Part shown: piece after piece, positions 23,076-35,692 of the stretch
Layout of the letters: every line of letters starts with the position of its first letter
How positions within the stretch are numbered: position 1 is the stretch's first letter
Source: Melieria omissa
Taxonomy: Eukaryota > Arthropoda > Insecta > Diptera > Ulidiidae
Direction of reading: 5' to 3'
Assembly: GCA_963971225.1 (NCBI GenBank)
Contig: OZ020269.1
Coordinates: forward strand, 7,068,001 to 7,132,000
DNA length: 64,000 bases
Made by a program: the position numbers and the translations under genes
Notes under the pieces: model-generated
Databases searched by the model: none
What the model was told of the DNA's origin: nothing
The model's input: the letters and a program-made list of their open reading frames with translations, nothing else

Positions 23076-26000
23076 AGAAATTTAAGCTTAAATTTTCAAC
23101 ATAGGAGCAAACGTAAAGCTAACATCTTACCCTTACAGTAGGCATGTACGTATGTATAAAGAAAAGAAAATCTAAGAGAAAGGGCAGTTTTTATTCAATC
23201 CTCTCACAATAACGAGTATATGTTACTACATTTTCATATTGAATTATAATTATTAGAATTAAACTGAAACAGAAGAACTATGTTAAATTTTTTTAAACGC
23301 ACCAGAATAAATAAAAAATTATTTCAGCTTAAACTTAAACAATTGTATTTCAAAAATATGAAAATTTGCAACCCGAGCGACTGTTCTGTTAATACGTTAA
23401 GAGTTGTGTTGTACTTTGAATATTGTTCGAAACAATGTAAAGGCATTAACTTATAAGCATCCCAAAACATTATAACCAATTTGAGGGTCCTACAAATTTA
23501 TGAAGTCAAACACGGCTAAGTGTGCGACAGTGAGCCAGGGAGACATGACACATAAACTTCCCGGTTGCACCCTTCACTATGTACACTGTGACTGCTTCCC
23601 TACTCAGCGAATGTGCATTCGAGCGATATTCGCTTGCAGGGGAAACCGCAATAATGCCAGGCTCTGAACTCATGATATAAACGATAAGGACTATTGGTTT
23701 GCACACACGATATATACATTAAGAATTTACATAATTGAAATTTTTGCTCTCTCTCTGTCTTGCACCTAATATACCCGTATTCTATACACAATAATTCAGG
23801 ATTTTGTATGAATTACTTCTATCTAGAAATCTTATCTGTATTGTACTCTTTTAATGCAATGTCTCAAGTGACAATGTAGTTAAGAGGATCTCCTGCGTAT
23901 CAGATACATGCTTAAAATTGTTTATAATTCTGCAGCAGAACATTTGCTCACGCTCTCTGACTAGCTGCGTATATTTGTTAAGAAATCGTTAAAACTTAAG
24001 AATTCGCCTTAAAACCGAAGCTTTTCATATTTTTTAGTACTTTAAGTTACACGCCCAAATGTGCATATCTCTGGATTGCATTCAATATGGTTATGATTAG
24101 AGCTATAATTTGCTATCATAGACAATTTTTGAGCTGGAATTTAACTATTTATCCATATGTTCAAGAAAGTAGCGCATCTATCTAAACTTAATGAATTTTG
24201 TGTGTATGCTATTATTTTGGCTTTTATGCCGTGCAAAGACTGAATCTACTTTACTGAAGCCAACCGAAAATCCTCTAGTCTCTTCTCGCAGTCTCTCCCT
24301 ATTCATAACTGTGGATTAAGTCTGTTTTTAGTAAATTTTCTTTATTAAAATTAAGAATAAAAACGCAAGAAGTTGCCAAAGTATTTTTACGTTGAAGAAA
24401 AAGAAACGCTCCAACACAAGTTAACATTGTTTCTACTACTAATTACTATTGTGCTATGTACTATTAAAAACTACTATTATTACTATTTTATGGATACATT
24501 TAAATGAAATATGCATTTTTTATTATAATCATAGGGACAATTTTAAATTAAACGCGAAACTAAGAACTAGATTCAGGAATAAACGACAGTAATGAAACAT
24601 TCTGTGTGAAAGTGTGAAATTTCTAATTTCGAATTTTAATTATGTAAAACTGTTGCAGTTGGCCTCTTATACACACACACACATATGTACACTACTTTTC
24701 CAAAAATTGTAAAATGTATTCTGCTAAGTGTAAGAAGTGTCGAGAAACGGAAAGCTATGGGCTATTGCTTTCCCATCCATAGGCGTGCACTGTTCATCAA
24801 ACATTTTGATATATTTACATGAAATATGTTGTTTAACGCATGTGGTCGACTTTGAAGTCTTCACTTTTGAACGTTGAATTTTAAAGCAAGATTTATCTAT
24901 AATCACAATTGACGAAGCTATCAGCAAGAAAAGATATCGAGAAGTGTGCAAGTTTCGCCATCAACTTTTATGCAACATTGCGACAGCATTATTTTCGGGG
25001 CTACTGCAAAACTATAATATAAATGCCATGGCGGTAAAACAACAATGTTAACAAATTTTTTAGAACATTAACGCTTGGTATTTGAAGATGAAAATTTAAA
25101 TGCATAAATAAGAATTATGGCACGATACCGTAATAACATACATACATAGCAGCAGCAACAACAAACAAGCAACAACAATAAAGCAACAGCAATTACGAGA
25201 TGTAGGATTATTTACTTACTGATACTGAAACGCATCGAGATGCATCGCACATACATATGTATGCGCGTCGTGTAGTCGTATACCTTTTTAATGTGTATGC
25301 CCAATGAGCGATGAAAACCAAGTCGAAAGTGAGACGGAGAGAATCCGGCATGTCACACATAAATGCATACATATTAAAGCCACATATACATATAACTTGA
25401 ATGTACTTATTGTTAGTTATTATATACTTATACATATATATATATACTTATACACATACATAAATATATATATAAACTTTTCTCTTCCAAATTTTTCTAC
25501 AAACAAAACAAAATAATGTATACTTTATAGTTATTGCAATAAATTAAAACAGAAAACACTGGTAACTTGGCCCAAATGGTATTCAAAAGTAAAGACGCGA
25601 AAGAATATCAACAGCAATACCAACCAGAAAGCTGTCGCAATAGGTAAAACACTCAAGAAATCCCCTAATAACAGTTCAAGAAATCGGCCGACAAACTACT
25701 CGGACACATACATATGTAATTACGCTGTAGTTGCGCATGAAGTCGATACTTTCTGCTCTCTGCAATTTTGTAGCAAAAATCTAATACATTTTCCTGAATC
25801 AATTGAAACACACAAAACCAAAACACCAAACGTGGCAGCAATGAAACCAACATATATCGGTTGTCTATAACATCTGATGTATTTACAGTTACAATCTGAA
25901 CAAAATGTTACAGTTCTCTTGTGATTTACGTCTTTATAAAAACTATATAAATTTCAAAATTGTTTCTTTACATTGCTTCTGACCTACAATACCAGTTCTG

Positions 26001-26251
26001 CACACTCTCGATCCGTCATACATATTCAATAATTTGTGTAGCGTCTTAATGTTTATAATTTCATAATAAATTGTACAGAACAGCTGAATTTCGAGATGTT
26101 CAAGCTGCTGAAAATCTAACAATTAATTCTCGCATTGTAACATTAGACATTTTGCATGCGTTTAGTCCAGTTATTTGTCCACTCTTGGCTTTTGCCCACG
26201 TTTCTGCATGTCACTAATATTAACACCGACTTATACAAATAAATCATACTT
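23076..26251. other. Gene-poor AT-rich stretch
   Basis: No gene recognised. It contains TA-rich simple sequence at about 25425-25475 and CAA/CAG-rich runs near 25140-25190. All open frames are short and of low complexity. Confidence 0.6.
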
Positions 26252-26781
26252 CATTTGCCTTGCTTTTGAATCATTCCCATGGATTTTAACCGGACAGAAA
26301 CTGCTTGTTGTGTCACTTCCAATGATTCTGCAAGCTCCTCTTGCGTTTGACTCGGATCTTCATCGAGCAATGCCTCCAACTGTTCGTCTTTGAATTTTTT
26401 TGGTTGTCCAGAGCGAGGCTTGTCTTCAACGCTGAAATCTCCATTCTTGAAACGTCGGAACCATTCCCTACATGATTTATCAGTTGGAGCATTGTCACCA
26501 TAAACTTCCACAAGCATTCGATGCGCTTCAGCTGCACTTTTCTTCCAATTAAAACAGAAAACTAAAACCTCCCGCAAATGCTGTTTACTTAACACAAAAT
26601 TGCTCATAATTAACTCGGTGAAAAACAAGGTTTTTTATAAAACGAAGCAATATGAACAGAATATTATTGACAGATGTCTAACCTCTCTGAAACTATCGAC
26701 ATCAGCTGTTACCATTCAATTTTCATAACAGCCAGAGCCATCTTTTGAAAACGGACCGAACTAATTTGTACACCCAACATT
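26252..26781 (-). mobile_element. Truncated mariner element with intact HTH half
   Basis: On the minus strand the element begins near 26781 with a mariner-like end (TTGGGTGTACAAATTAG). An ATG at 26607 opens a 118-codon frame to a TGA at 26251-26253. The frame is the paired-type DNA-binding domain of a mariner transposase: FNWKKSAAEAHRMLVEVYGD, CREWFRRFKNGDFSVEDKPR, SGQPKKF, and a second HTH EELAESLEVTQQAVSVRLKS. It stops just where the catalytic DDD domain should begin, and no opposite end was found. The remaining half shows no internal stop or frameshift. Confidence 0.85.
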
Positions 26782-28769
26782 TAAATTCGACTTATTCCCA
26801 TGCATTTACATTACGAAACGATTTTTTACCACATTGACAGTTGCACTCCCTAGTGCAATATTTTCGACACTTTCGCTTAAATATCGAATTTTCTTTAATC
26901 GCATTGAACGAGCAAATACGAAGCTTTTACACATTCAACATTGTCATTTGATTTAACTGTAGTTAGGCGAATATTTTATAGTTACAAGCAGCTACAAAAT
27001 TTTTAGTATAGAAAGCAACAGCAAGGTGAAAGTCAATAACAAGTCATGTACCAAAACAAAATGTTTTAAACTTCAACCAAAAACCAAAATAAACACAACA
27101 ACTCCAAAGCAATCCAAATAATGTTTGAAAAATTAACGAACTAATCACGTTAAAAGGAATCGCCCAAGTTATTGGCTGTTTCAGAAACTCAAATAAGTAC
27201 TTGTTTCGAAAAAGATTTACAATTCCTTTAACCCATATATTCAGTAGTAAAATTGAATTTAATTTTGAATTAAACTGTTCAGTAACATTTTCTAATCGTT
27301 GCATGCACACAAATGTGCCACCAAAATAAAATAACATTAATACAAATACCGACGGTTAATATCCAACTTCAATGTTTTGTTTATTGTTCAAAATGGTTTC
27401 AAAGGCAATTAATTAACGTTTAGGTGGCATTGATTACATTTTTTAAATAGTTATTTTTCAATAAAAACAACAACAACACAAAAGAAGCATATAAAAGAAA
27501 ATATTATGTCTATGCTACAAACACGTGCAGATACCACTAAAATATATAAATACTTGCATAAGCATATACACATATGAGATTCTTAAATATTAAAGAAAAG
27601 GCAAAGAATAAAATTTTTTCCACAATTTGTTACGCTTCCCTCAACTGCATAAATCGAAATTGAATAATAAAAACAATAAAGATGAAAGTCAAGCATGTAG
27701 TTGTTTGTCTTCAAACCGAGAGTAGGGTGTGTAAGTATCCACGTATGTATATATATGCATGCACCCAATAGGAAAATCAACTAAGTAGTTGAGTTTGATT
27801 GAGCAAACTCGATATTTTTTAACAATAGCTGATGGAACAAATGCTGCGCCCCCTAGAGTGAACAAAGTAGACAAAGACATTTTCGACTCCCATAAGTAGT
27901 TTTGAATTCTGAAAAGAATCTTATACAGTACGTACGTATGATTGTGGGGTCGGTGCAATTTGATTTTAATGTAACCGCAAGCATTCCCAGAAAAAAGTCT
28001 AAAATAAAACATCAATGATGGATTAATATAAACTAGTCTTATCTTAAATTTCAATGAAATAAAGGATAGTAGTGCGAAGTGCTTCCTGACGCCCCATGAC
28101 GGACCCAGACCGAGCTCACCATGATCTCATGCTGGCTGAACCGGGACCCAAACTGACGCCATTCCAGTTTGTAATCCAACACACTAACCACTGATCCATT
28201 GGAACTAAGCTATACTATACTTGTTTGAAACATACATTCATATGAATTATTAAAGTCAAGTCTTGCACTCGTTAACACGGTTGCCAACTTTTCAATTTCA
28301 GAAAGCACTAAAACCGCAAAAAAAAAACACGTTTTTCCACTCAAAAAGCACTGATGAGAAAAAAAACAGGTGGTAGTTGTCCTAATATTCCGTGTACCAT
28401 ACAAGGAAATCTATTGCAGATAAGTGGCAACCGTGACCTAAGTGGTAGTCGGAGCAAATATATTCAATACGGTTGGCCATGTAGGGTTAAATTGATTGCA
28501 AGGCATTTTGTATGCGTGTGTACACAGGGAAGTGTAAGTGTATAAATCAGGGAAACATAACGCGCAATTATTATTATTTTTTGTTTCAATACCATTTAGA
28601 ATGAGGCTTCTGTACGTGTAGCGAGGTCTACCCGTACACATACTATTTTGCATTACCAAAATTTTTTTGATTTTCGTTCAATATGACATACTTTGAGAGA
28701 ACAACTATAGTGTGGATCATAGTGAAATAAATTTCATTATGAGTGTGGATAAATAAGTCGCCTTCGACC
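26782..28769. other. Gene-poor AT-rich stretch
   Basis: No gene recognised. It has a SINE fragment at 28136-28208 and scattered A- and T-runs. Open frames at 27044-27337 and 27689-28054 (minus) match no family I know. Confidence 0.55.
28136..28208 (-). repeat. tRNA-like SINE head fragment
   Basis: On the minus strand GGATCAGTGGTTAGTGTG (box A-like) is followed by CAGTTTGGGTCCCGG (box B-like). The spacing suits a pol III promoter, but the fold is incomplete. It resembles the fragment at 1355 in its GTGGTTAGTG core. Confidence 0.55.
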
Positions 28770-29589
28770 GATTCGAACAGTCAAACATTTTCAACGCTCT
28801 ACAATTTTCGTTCGCTGCCAGTTGCGAATGATTTCAAGCGCTGAAACGATATTAAACGGCCGCTGACGCCGTTGAATTATTTACGTCGGCGCGTAGAAAT
28901 CGGCCACGGCGCTGACATTTCATATCGTATACAAAAAGTTGATTCAATAGTTAGCGGAGTGTCATTTGTGAAGAAGTGCTCGGTCGTCGTGGTTGTGTAT
29001 CTGCAAGATACTTCATTTTTCGGTTTTAGAAATTGCCAAAGAATTGTCCTAAAACTAAAACAAAGTATTGCGAACAAATATATCCTCCTAGAACGTCGAA
29101 GAGCAAATACAAAATTTCTAAACATCTGCCAACACAAAGATTCGCTGGCAATCGAAGCATCGACGCGGCGTTACGTTTTAACGCGAAATTTTCGTTTCCA
29201 AATATTTCGTAATACGAACAAAACTTGATTTTACCATTGGTTCACCTGCCATTACACTCTGCAAAAACTAAGAAACATCATTGTCCAAATCAGCACAACT
29301 TAAATAATATCCGACGCCAAGCGTGGCGTAGAAATAGAAATGCAAGTTGTGGAAATTCTATGAAGAGTTCGAGCAAACGGGCCAAGTGAAAGTGCAAAGT
29401 GAATTCAATACATTTTATGCCTTAATAGTTCGAGAACAACAAACAAGGCAAACGGTGGCGTGATTTTTCGAAAATCAAAAAGTAAAAAAAATCACTGCAA
29501 TTTTGTAGCTGAAAAAGTAGATACTCGCCAAAGTTTGTGCTCAAGTTCAGCGTCGGCCAGCGAAGAAACCGAGGGAATACCAAGGCATC
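28770..29589 (+). other. Probable 5' UTR of the MID1IP1-like gene
   Basis: GC content rises at about 28.77 kb and the sequence becomes leader-like up to the ATG at 29590. No TATA box or clear initiator was fixed. Short open frames at 28872-29228 and 29460-29675 are not in frame with the coding exon in a way that splices onward, apart from the region overlapping exon 1. The transcription start is inferred. Confidence 0.4.
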
Positions 29590-32500
29590 ATGAGTGGCTA
29601 TCGAGATATGAGCAAAATGGAGAGCACACGGTAGGTGTTAAGCTGGTGTTGAAGCTGGAGTTCCCACACTCATGAACGAAAATTCAAATGAATGACAACA
29701 CAGAAACTGTGTAAAAAGCATAATGCGAATACAAATCATATGTTTTGTAAAGGGCCCGCTGCGGCCCGCCAACCGAAGACTTGGATAGGTAGACAATGTG
29801 TTGGGGCACTCATGCTCGCAGTTGCTCTTCGCTTTGCGCCACCAGTGGAATGAACGGAATGTAAAAGAGAAGCGGTGGCGCTCTGTCGCCTGTTCATTGG
29901 AAGCAGCACATTCAGAACGCGCACCACCACCATGAATACCAATGAGCACCGTCGGCCGCATAATAACACGCCACATCGTGACGCAAAGCGAAGATATCGC
30001 ATGATACGGGCGTGCAGCAGAACAAAAGACAAACTCAACAAGACACGCGGCACACGAGTGCTGTCCCCCGCGCGGCAGCATTCTAGTGGGCGAAGCCGCG
30101 GTGACTGATTGCACAGACTGCAAATTCTAGATTAGTTTCGCTGAGTGGTCAGCATATTCAATAGATTTCATGAATAGATACGCAGTAGTTTATCTTTGAA
30201 TTTTAGTCGATGCGAATGCGATGGGTTCATTCAATTTAATTGTTAAGTTCCAAAAAATGTTTAAGAGAAAATTATTACACAAAGTTCGCAATCGCTCAAT
30301 TGTTGCTATTCCAGTCAGTTCTCTAAGGCAGTGGTCGACAAATTGTGTTCGTCGGCATCCTTTAAAGAAGATTCACGTTCCTATTGGTTCTCAAACCTCC
30401 ATGGGAAACTTCTTAAACAAAAGTTTTTTAGGAACGTGAATATGTCAGGGTTATGCACATTTTCTCTGCAATTTTGTAAACTTTTTAGACGAGTGGCCTC
30501 TGAAATAAAATACAATGCTATGAGATAACATTAGGTAATATGTGATCAAGGAATATATATATGTATGTATGTAAGCTGCAACAAATTGGACCCGATTCAT
30601 TAGGCTTTGAGAAACTATTGTTGGCAGTAAACTTGCAGCTTAAAAAGTTTGAAGACCTCTGCTCCGGACCCTATAGCTGTGATTTTTATTGGATTACAGA
30701 TACAAGTATGCACATATTTGTGTATGTCGGCATTTTTCATAATAACTGAGTGAATTTTTACGGAGGTGCGAATGAGCGTTGGAGCGTTGGTTTAGATGGT
30801 TTGGTGAACGTTCATACATACACGAGCCATTTTATACAGACTGAAATTTCGAAACATATTTTTACACATATGTAAACTTTGCATTAGTATATTTTTGCTA
30901 TGCGTGTACATATGTGCTAAATATGTATTAAAGAGTTGGCAGTGACGAAAATGTTAAGCAAATAATTTTGTATCATACAATTCATATTAGGGGGAAAATC
31001 CATTACACATCCATAGTGCATTCGTTTGTAAAGTACTCAGCTATTGTTAACGCAATAATCAATTGCTCTCACAGTCAGTCAATGTCATCCGTGACTCAGT
31101 TTTCGTGACCGTCGTATGTGATAATATGAATGACAATTTTTACGTTTTAAAAAAAATCACACAAAAAATTCATTACTCACAGAAAAAGAAGATTGTGGTA
31201 TACATGAACATTCATACATACATATAAAATGTGCTCAACTAAAATTATTCGGTATCTCGTTACTTAATTTTAGCACCATATAAAAAAACATTTTAAGCCG
31301 TTATATTTTTAATCCAAATCAGCTGATAATACTGCAAACTAAAACAAACAAACTAAAATATTTCTATACTGTTTATTATAGATTATTCTTTAACCACTGT
31401 CAACGTAATAACAAATAATGTTGAGAATGATAAATATTTAGTATTGAGTACCACACTCGAGTACCCATTAACTGGATTATCCTTTTTATATAAAAGTTAT
31501 CAAATTTCGATAAATACCGCAACAATTTTGCTCCAAAGTTGACATACTTAATTGGCTCACTTTTTCAAAGTTATCGTTCATAACCAACCGGTGAACGTAC
31601 GAAAAAAAATGAACAGACAAACGTACATAGCGATTCTTGGTGATTGTAAGGACAATTCTTTACGTGTCCGCCACGTCTCCTTTAGACGATACACCCTTGC
31701 GATGACAAATGTATCCGCGCCCGCATAAATTGCTTAGGAATCAATCAGTTGGAAAGTTTTCAGCTCCACTCAGCTCATTCCCCACTCGTTATCCACGCGT
31801 CATCATATCAGGCGATTTATGCTTAGTATTCCATGTTTCCAGTGCGCATGACTGACATTTGTGGTCCGCTCGTGTGAATGCAATGGTTGGGGGTGGCGGT
31901 GGATGTGACTGTGCCGATGCCGGTACCGATGCCGGTGCCGGTGCCGGCAGAACGCAGTTAATTGTAACGCGCAACTATTCGGGAAGCGGCAAAAACCGTA
32001 TCTACGCGAGTGTGCGTACACATACAACCGCGCCTGCAGTGTACGCCGCGCTTAAAAGAGCTCTCGAAAAAGTAAATTTACCGGTTTCATATTTTTTTGT
32101 ATTATTTATTTTAATTTAATTTGTTGTTGGTGTTGTCGTGTAACATCATTTCATATCTTACGAACACATATACGTATATACATATGAATGTATCTACATG
32201 CAGGTATACTATATGCATGAATGTATAGTATGTCGGTGTATCTGAAAAGCGAAAACGATGAGTGGTGAAAAACGCCGACAACAAAGATACTATTGTCACT
32301 GGCGGGGTGGTGGGGTCAGCGGTGGATTTTCAGCTGTTTCAATTGGTCGGAAATGTGGCGTGGTTCTTATGCAGGCTGCAAGTGTGCTACCGCACGAATA
32401 GTTAACGCAATTACGAAGCAGCATTTGCGCTAATTGCGCTAAGAAAGAATACTGTATTGTGGGCATTTGTACACATACATATATAGGGTTTTTTTTAGAG

Positions 32501-35218
32501 GTATAGAACTTCGAATTGAAATAAAACACAAGAAAATCGTTTTAATGTCCATCAATTTGGCTTTATTGGAAGGATAATTTTATGCCATTAATGTTTAAAT
32601 ATGATTTCGGCTGGCCGCGGCTGGCTCGAATAAAGCCAATTCTACAGGTCCAATTTTCAGTTGATGGACAAAGCTCCAATTGCTGTGCACGGTGGCGAAT
32701 CGATTCATTCGGGTCCTCTTCAACATTTTGCTCTACAGCGGCAATTGTTTCTTCGGTGCGCACTGTTCGACGTCTCTGCGGATGCGTATTATCACATAGA
32801 GTAAACGTAGTGCGAAAACGACCCATGGTTAACCATGGTTGCTCTGATGGACGATTATGTCGACCATAAAATGGACGGAGCTTGCGGTAAACTTCGCGAA
32901 CTGAACCATTATTTTCGAAATAAATTTGCACGATTTGCAAGCGTTGTTCTTTTGTCAACCTGTTCATGATGAAATGGCAAACCAAACTGAACATAAATGA
33001 CATTAGAGTTGCCATATTTGACCACAAAATGCCAGTTTTATCTCTATTCGAAAAACAAACCTCTAAAAAAAACACCCTATATATATATATATGTAATGGG
33101 TTTACATTTATAAATAATTTAGGCTCAATACTTCATATTACGTATAACAGTATATATTGTAGTTAGGAAATATTTATCAGGAAATTACTGAGCTTGCAAC
33201 AACAAGCAGTTATCATTCTCATAGCAACACTTTCTACGTAAAAACTACAGAAACATTTCCTTACAGCACAATCTTTAGCACTTATTTTGCAACTAAATAT
33301 GTAATTGCCATATTACATTACCTTCTCGAAACCATTTATTACCTTTTTTGCATCACTTCTAAGTGTATCCGTTGTTTCTCGAAGACTGCTAACAACTCGA
33401 TTACATAGCCCGACTTTTGTTACTTCAGAGTTAAAGCTGCTCGACTTAAAACGTAGCTTGCTAATGTTGAGGCCCGATTGCGCACTGCAGTCGATCTCCC
33501 TACTTCCTACAAAACTTACATCAAATCAGTGAAACCGATGTAGAATTTACTCATTATGCTTAGTTTACCTCTAAGAAGTGTTATACAAGTAAATTCGGCT
33601 TTTTATTTCATTCGCAATCTGTCTCTGACAATTAGATTAGTTGAAGTGTGAACTACATGAATGGTCGTCGATCGGTCTGAAACTTATTTAGCTTTCGTTG
33701 CCAGCCAGGCACCATATCTCCATTACGATAAGATAAGCATTAGTGACAGTCTTGGATATTTTTGGACTTTGGTGTTTTCCACTATACCTTACATACCGTC
33801 TGATTACTCACACCTTAACTTTCTAAAGCTCATAAAAAGTGAATCGAAGCCAAACCTTAGTAATAATTCTGTCAAGCGTTCCTACTTGAACTAAATGTTT
33901 CATAACGTAAATAATTAATTTTCCATAAATAGGTCATACGAGAATTCTGTATACATTCAGTATGAAGTTTATCCCTTACTTACTAAAGTTCTTTCTTTTA
34001 GAAACTGCTTGCGTCGAATTGCTCGCCATGACGAACAGCAGTTCTCCAAGGACAGCATCGTGAATGTCATGGAAAAATTCGTAAAAACCGTCAATGTCAT
34101 GGATGACACCATTCTGGTACCGTGTAGACTTATGGATCGACAGGTGGGTCTATTGATTATAATTTTTTAGTATTTAATCCTTATAATTTATTCGTATATT
34201 TGTGTTGCTACTAATTAACTTGAACTGGTACCGATTATAACAGTAATGGGAAATTCAGTGAGAAAAAATATACATAGAGGAAAATGTTCGTCCCATTAAT
34301 GTTCTGTCAATCCTTTGCCAAAATCTAATTTAGCTTTTTCTTATAAAAAATTAATTCTAATAACTGTTATAATAATTATAATGACAATTTCACCATCCTC
34401 TAAGAACACATTAACTGCTATATCTCATGTTGTTATTACTCTTATTTTCATTGTCTATAAAGGTCGGTGACAGCAGTGATTTGGTCGCAACACCTGGCAA
34501 GGACTCTACATCTAACCAGCACACCTTGCACTCGATTACTTATGGTAAACGGAGCTCCGCTCATTCGAAGAATGTCCATGAGTTTCTACACTCCTCCGAG
34601 CTCTTCAACATTTATAACATGCTAAAGGTGCTCAAGAACGATCTGCTCTGGACGGGCAAGGATGAGGCAGATGACAATGACAGCGAACGGAATGGTTCGG
34701 AATTGGATAGTATTATCTATGCACGTTTGGACTCTGCCAAATCGGAAACGCTGAGTGTGAATAGTGATACGGAACCACAGACCGTCACAGCTACAGCAGC
34801 CAACACTACAAACAACGAGTATAACAGCAACAACAATGGCATCAACAGCAACAGTCAACAAACCAGCGCCACCAATAAAGGTCACAATCGCCGCCCATCT
34901 ACCGCTTCTCTGGCCTCCACAGTGTCGGCGGTATCGGTGAGCAATCTGAGCGACTCCGACAGTGAGATTTCCAATGAGAACGATTCCGGCGTCGAGTCCG
35001 AAGGCCATAAGAGTGATAACCAGCAAAGTAGCTCCGCCGAATCGGTCAGCGGCAGCGAAGACATGCAAACGAAGAAGGCTGCCAACGCGGACAAGGCGAC
35101 CGAGTTGGCTATGCGCTGTCGGCGACATCTGAACGGGCTGTACCAGTGCTTGGAGCAAATGACGGAGGCAGCAAACTATTTAACCGCACGATACCAAAGT
35201 GATATTGGACCTGTTTAG
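29590..35218 (+). CDS. MID1IP1/Spot14 (THRSP) family protein
   Basis: Coding exons are 29590-29630, 34002-34143 and 34463-35218; phases join to 312 aa. Exon 1 codes only 13 residues plus two bases and ends at a strong GTAGGT donor. Three blocks match vertebrate MID1IP1/Spot14. Residues about 24-61 hold VNVMDDTILVPCRLMDRQ (vertebrate NNMDQTVMVPSLLRD). Residues about 107-126 hold LFNIYNMLKVLKNDLLWTG. The C-terminus holds LNGLYQCLEQMTEAANYLTA. Vertebrate members dimerise, promote acetyl-CoA carboxylase polymerisation and lipogenesis, or stabilise microtubules through MID1; a fly role is inferred only. Residues about 127-272 are an acidic Ser/Asn-rich insert that makes the protein far longer than the 183-aa human MID1IP1. 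The 4.4-kb first intron holds a mariner-type element. Confidence 0.9.
31911..31948 (+). repeat. GGTGCC/GATGCC hexamer repeat
   Basis: Six imperfect hexamer units of GGTGCC, GATGCC and GGTACC type in tandem. They lie within intron 1 of the MID1IP1-like gene, in a local GC-rich island of about 200 bases. Confidence 0.85.
32486..33077 (-). mobile_element. Internally deleted mariner/Tc1-type element
   Basis: The 592-bp element has terminal inverted repeats GGGT(G)TTTTTTTTAGAGGT and TA flanks at 32484-32485 and 33078-33079. On the minus strand a 134-codon frame (ATG at 32967, stop at 32563) starts with a transposase HTH domain (NRLTKEQRLQIVQIYFENN, then FYGRHNRPSE, then NESIRHRAQQLELCPST). It then jumps to what looks like the extreme C-terminus, so the catalytic core is deleted. 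It lies in intron 1 of the MID1IP1-like gene. Confidence 0.87.
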
Positions 35219-35686
35219 GGCCCAGTCCCCCGTTAGATATTTAAACGGTAGGGAACGGGTGGGAAATAAGAGGGGCGAAAACGGCAGACAATGGCGAACG
35301 GGTGGTGTTCCTCAAAGAAGCTTTTTACGGTACTAGGGTAATAACTGGGAATGAAATGCAACTGTCTGGATATATTATAGAGATTTACATACATAGTGTG
35401 CATAGTGTGAACGATTGAAATAGATAGTATGATATAAATAGTGAATTCGAGCTAATCGTTTAGTCGCAATACAAACAAAACAAAGCCGACAACCCAATTC
35501 CGGTGATGTTATGATCAAAGCGAAAAGTGGAATGCTCTCACAACAAACATACATTTAACGGTTTATAGTAACGATAGCCACAAGAGCCAACACTAAATTT
35601 ATAAAGATACAAATTAAATTTACCTGGACATTCCGTTGGTTAAAGTTAATAAGGCAATTTTTACAGCAAAAATCAAATGCAATGAA

Positions 35687-35692
35687 AATAAA
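35687..35692 (+). other. Polyadenylation signal, MID1IP1-like gene
   Basis: AATAAA about 470 bases after the stop codon at 35216-35218, in an AT-rich 3' UTR. Confidence 0.55.

Noticed and set aside
31911..31948. CRISPR-like or regulatory tandem array
   Set aside because: Simple hexamer slippage with no spacers; nothing prokaryotic is present in the window.
34622..35158. 178-codon minus-strand frame
   Set aside because: Antisense of the Ser/Asn-rich exon of the MID1IP1-like gene; repetitive codons keep the other strand open.
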